17,666 bases of DNA, taken from positions 1-17,666 of the forward strand of contig WQXP01000007.1 in NCBI GenBank assembly GCA_009784765.1. The letters are read 5' to 3'. Each line of letters starts with the position of its first letter. The first letter of the stretch is position 1. Source of the stretch: Oscillospiraceae bacterium (GTDB lineage Bacteria > Bacillota > Clostridia > Oscillospirales > Ruminococcaceae). The notes below the pieces were generated by a model. That model was not told where the DNA came from. It saw nothing but the letters and a program-made list of their open reading frames with translations, and made no database searches. Positions 15,075 to 17,666 of the stretch are shown here, piece by piece. The position numbers and the translations under genes were made by a program.

Positions 15075-17654
15075 TTAACAAACTTCCGCAAACTTCGCGA
15101 AGGCCTCATCGACCTTTCCGCCGTCGCCGATTCCTGCCATCGCAGAGTCGGGTTTGCCGCCGCCTTTTCCGCCCGTAACCGCCGCAACCTCACGGACTAT
15201 ATCACCCGCCTTGAACCCCGCCGCCACTGCTTCAGGGCTACATACACACAGCAGATTGCTCTGCCCTGCGAGAAGCAGAATGAAGCCCCTGTTCTTGTCC
15301 TTGAATGAGTCTGCCGCCTGTCGGAGTGCATTTCCGTCCGCCCCCGGGATTTTCTGCGTGAAGAGCTTCATGCCTTTCGCTTCACCGACTTCGTCTACAG
15401 TCGCCGATTTTGCTTGCATTCCCGCGATTATGCTGCTGAGCCGCGCGATTTCTTTCGCCGAAGCCGACTTCTCAGCTTTGAGTTGCTGCGCCGCTAACGT
15501 GATTTCTTCTTGCTTTTCTGCTAACAGCTTGAGTACGCCGTGTCCTGTTACCGCTTCAATCCTGCGAACGCCCGAAGCTACACTTGCTTCGGAAACAATC
15601 TTAAACAAGCCGATTTCGCCTGTATTTTGAACATGACAACCTCCGCAAAGTTCCGCAGAATAGTCTGCGATTTTGACTACTCGCACAGTATCGCCGTATT
15701 TTTCGCCGAAGAGTGCCATTGCGCCGATTTTCTTTGCTTCGTCGATGGACATTTCGCTGATTTCAATTGAACAATTGTTGAGGATTGCAACATTCACAAC
15801 CCCCTCGACCTTTGCGATTTCTTCAGCAGTCAACGCCTGTCCGTGAGTAAAGTCGAACCTGCACCGCTCGTCGTCTACGAGAGAACCCGCCTGTTGAACG
15901 TGTTCGCCTAATACGCTTCTCAATGCTGACTGCAACAAATGCGCCGCAGTGTGATTTCTTGTAATTTCCGCTCTGCGAACTGCGTCAAGAACTGCTGTAA
16001 CTTTGTCGCCTTTCTTGAGCGTGCTTGCGTCCTCACAGACGCAAATGCTAAGCCCCGACGGAGTTTTGCGCGTGTCGAGTACTACAACTGTGTCGATTTT
16101 TCCGGTATCACCGACTTGTCCGCCGCTTTCGGCGTAGAAGGGCGTTTTCTCAAGAACTACCACATTTCCCGAAACTTCAAGGACTGTTGTTTCCATAAGC
16201 CACGGACAGCCCATGTCAACAAATTCAACTGTCAACTGTCCGTTGTCAATTGTCAACTGAACATCGTCCCAGCCGCCCTTAAACGCCTGATTTGCACGGG
16301 CGGTATCTTTTTGAATCTGCATTAACTCCTTGAAGCGCGCCTCGTCAAAGTCAAGACCGTTTTCGGCTAAAATCTCACGAGTGAGGTCAACAGGGAACCC
16401 GAAGGTGTCGTGCAGTTTGAAAACGACATCGCCTGTAACATTTTTACTCGCGATGTGCGACTCCAACAGTTCCATTCCTTTTTCGACTGTTTTCGCGAAA
16501 GCTTCTTCTTCCGCTAACAGAGTTTTCTTGATATACACGGCTTTTTCCGCTAAGTCCGGGTACGCCGATTTGCTTGACTCAATCACCTTGTCGCAAAGTT
16601 CATAGAGGAACGGCTTCTTAACACCAAGCAATCGCCCGTGCCGCGCCGCTCTGCGGAGCAATCTGCGCAGGACATATCCCCGCCCTTCGTTAGAGGGCAG
16701 AACACCGTCGCAAATCATGAACGTGCTTGAACGCACATGGTCGGTGATTACGCGAATTGAAATGTCTTGCGTATTCGGGCGACCGGGGACGGTCGCCCCT
16801 ACAGTTCCGTATTTCACGCCCGAAACACGCTCAATCTCGCTGATTACATCTTTGATTGTATCAACCTCGAACATATTCGCCGCCCCTTGCATGACGCAAG
16901 CCAATCGCTCTAACCCCATTCCCGTGTCAATGTTCTTGCTTGCTAAGGGGGTATAATTACCCTTGCCGTCCGAGTCAAACTGGGTAAAGACTAAGTTCCA
17001 GATTTCGATATATCTGTCGCACTCACACCCGACTTTACAGTCAGGTTTACAGCCGTTTTCGACACCGCGGTCGAAGTAAATCTCGGAGCAGGGGCCGCAG
17101 GGGCCGCTGCCGTGTTCCCAGAAGTTGTCGGCTTTGCCCATCTTGACTACACGCTCAGGAGGCAATCCAACCTCACTGACCCATATATCACGAGCCTCGT
17201 CGTCCTCCTCATACACGCTCACCCACAGCAAATCAGCAGGGATTTGCAGAACATCTGTGAAGTATTCCCACGCCCATTTGCAGGCATCTTTTTTGAAATA
17301 ATCGCCAAAGCTGAAGTTTCCGAGCATCTCAAAGAAAGTTCCGTGCCGCGCCGTTACACCGACGTTTTCTATATCAGGCGTGCGAATGCACTTCTGGCAA
17401 GAGGCACAGCGAACACGGGGCGGCTTTTCGACGCCTTGGAAATACTTCTTGAGGGGCGTCATTCCCGCGTTAATGAGCAAAATCGAATTATCGCCAATCG
17501 GCACAAGAGGTGCAGAATCGAGAACAAGGTGGTCTTTGCTTTTGAAAAAATCGAGGTAGCTTTGCCGCAGTTCGTTGAGTCCTGTCAAGCAACCCTCCGA
17601 GCGGACAAAGTCCGCTCTGCGGGGTTGCTCTTCTTTTTCTTTGAGTCCTGTCAA
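15075..17654 (-). CDS. alaS: Alanyl-tRNA synthetase (start ambiguous; reading frame still open at window edge)
   Basis: AlaRS charges tRNA(Ala) and edits mis-charged Ser and Gly. The class II core is complete: TARHGTFFEMLGNFSFGDYFK, a cysteine cluster (CKPDCKVGCECDRY), NIDTGMGLERL (motif 3) and LPSNEGRGYVLRRLLRRA. The editing domain has TPFYAESGGQVGDTG, the zinc motif HTAAH and then CGGCH. The C-terminal domain ends with GGGKPDSAMAG. Two TTG starts, 17654 (859 residues) and 17588 (837 residues), each have GGAGGG 4 bases upstream, because this region is tandemly duplicated. The second gives MTGLNELRQSYLDFF, which fits the usual AlaRS N-terminus best. The frame is open at 17666, so a start outside the window is possible. 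Two small repeats are inserted in frame (16227-16259 and 16777-16802), both in variable linkers, so function is probably kept. Confidence 0.95.
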   Translation of the reverse strand: MTGLKEKEEQPRRADFVRSEGCLTGLNELRQSYLDFFKSKDHLVLDSAPLVPIGDNSILLINAGMTPLKKYFQGVEKPPRVRCASCQKCIRTPDIENVGVTARHGTFFEMLGNFSFGDYFKKDACKWAWEYFTDVLQIPADLLWVSVYEEDDEARDIWVSEVGLPPERVVKMGKADNFWEHGSGPCGPCSEIYFDRGVENGCKPDCKVGCECDRYIEIWNLVFTQFDSDGKGNYTPLASKNIDTGMGLERLACVMQGAANMFEVDTIKDVISEIERVSGVKYGTVGATVPGRPNTQDISIRVITDHVRSSTFMICDGVLPSNEGRGYVLRRLLRRAARHGRLLGVKKPFLYELCDKVIESSKSAYPDLAEKAVYIKKTLLAEEEAFAKTVEKGMELLESHIASKNVTGDVVFKLHDTFGFPVDLTREILAENGLDFDEARFKELMQIQKDTARANQAFKGGWDDVQLTIDNGQLTVEFVDMGCPWLMETTVLEVSGNVVVLEKTPFYAESGGQVGDTGKIDTVVVLDTRKTPSGLSICVCEDASTLKKGDKVTAVLDAVRRAEITRNHTAAHLLQSALRSVLGEHVQQAGSLVDDERCRFDFTHGQALTAEEIAKVEGVVNVAILNNCSIEISEMSIDEAKKIGAMALFGEKYGDTVRVVKIADYSAELCGGCHVQNTGEIGLFKIVSEASVASGVRRIEAVTGHGVLKLLAEKQEEITLAAQQLKAEKSASAKEIARLSSIIAGMQAKSATVDEVGEAKGMKLFTQKIPGADGNALRQAADSFKDKNRGFILLLAGQSNLLCVCSPEAVAAGFKAGDIVREVAAVTGGKGGGKPDSAMAGIGDGGKVDEAFAKFAEVC
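16227..16259. repeat. Heptad repeat copy B inside alaS, in frame
   Basis: Thirty-three bases with the same ends and unit structure as 2351-2383. Minus-strand units: CAGTTGA, CAATTGA, CAACGGA, CAGTTGA, CAGTT. It encodes exactly 11 residues, QLTIDNGQLTV, in the linker before the TPFYAESGGQVGDTG editing element, where AlaRS sequences vary. Length divisible by three keeps the frame. Confidence 0.78.
16777..16802. repeat. GTAGGG-hairpin repeat, copy 3, inside alaS in frame
   Basis: On the minus strand GTAG leads into GGGCGACCG, loop TCCC, then CGGTCGCCC (arms 16777-16785 and 16790-16798). The architecture equals the copies after gatC and purL: GTAGGG start, 9-bp stem, TCC-loop. Here it is read as VGATVPGR in the frame that avoids its TAG. 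It lies between VKYG and QDISIRVITDH, where other AlaRS proteins have a shorter linker. Confidence 0.72.
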
Positions 17655-17666
17655 GCAACCCTCCGA
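17575..17666. repeat. 66-base tandem duplication with hairpin at the alaS start
   Basis: Two identical copies of at least 26 bases (17575-17600 and 17641-17666) are offset by 66 bases; the outer copy may continue beyond the window. Each carries GGAGGG, TTGC and a TTG start. Between them is an imperfect hairpin, 17588-17629: outer arms AGCAACCC and GGGTTGCT, inner arms AGCGGAC and GTCCGCT with loop AAA. The inner copy's Shine-Dalgarno bases and first start-codon base lie in the 3' arm on the mRNA. The 66-base period keeps the alaS frame. Confidence 0.82.

Overview
The window looks like chromosomal DNA from a Gram-positive-type anaerobe, most likely an uncultured gut or rumen clostridium (Oscillospirales-like). 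The grounds are the single-chain PurL, the type III glutamine synthetase, the GatCAB amidotransferase, strong AGGAGG-type ribosome binding sites, sigma-A-like promoters with 17-base spacers, and G+C near one half by eye. The taxonomy is inference. No rRNA, tRNA, CRISPR array, phage or transposase gene is visible.

Left part, minus strand, read from 3214 down to 1: a consensus promoter drives nagB (glucosamine-6-phosphate deaminase) and purF (amidophosphoribosyltransferase), followed by a ParE-type toxin-antitoxin pair and the start of lgt, which is cut by the window edge. The spacing is tight enough for one transcript.

Middle, plus strand, 3243 to 12032: a second consensus promoter, divergent from the first, drives gatC, purL, gatA, gatB and a type III glutamine synthetase (glnN). 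The theme is glutamine and amide nitrogen: glutamine synthesis, tRNA-dependent amidation, and the FGAM step of purine synthesis. The PurL C-terminal glutaminase domain appears to have lost its nucleophile loop and its oxyanion loop.

Right part, minus strand: alaS (alanyl-tRNA synthetase), then a gene-poor 416-base stretch, then a DUF1015 protein, a YkgJ-like cysteine-cluster protein and a ROK-family sugar kinase that converges on glnN. The 416-base stretch is not empty. It holds a 50-codon ORF with an excellent Shine-Dalgarno sequence, its own consensus promoter and terminator, and, facing it, a third consensus promoter plus a terminator that would make an antisense RNA of about 85 nt. This has the layout of a type I toxin-antitoxin module and is the best candidate for an undescribed system here.

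A second theme is small repeats at gene edges and inside genes. A GTAGGG-hairpin repeat occurs after gatC and purL, where it supplies both TAG stops, and in frame inside alaS. A TTGACAR-type heptad repeat supplies the stops of nagB and the ROK gene and also sits in frame inside alaS. A 66-base tandem duplication carries the Shine-Dalgarno sequence and TTG start of alaS.
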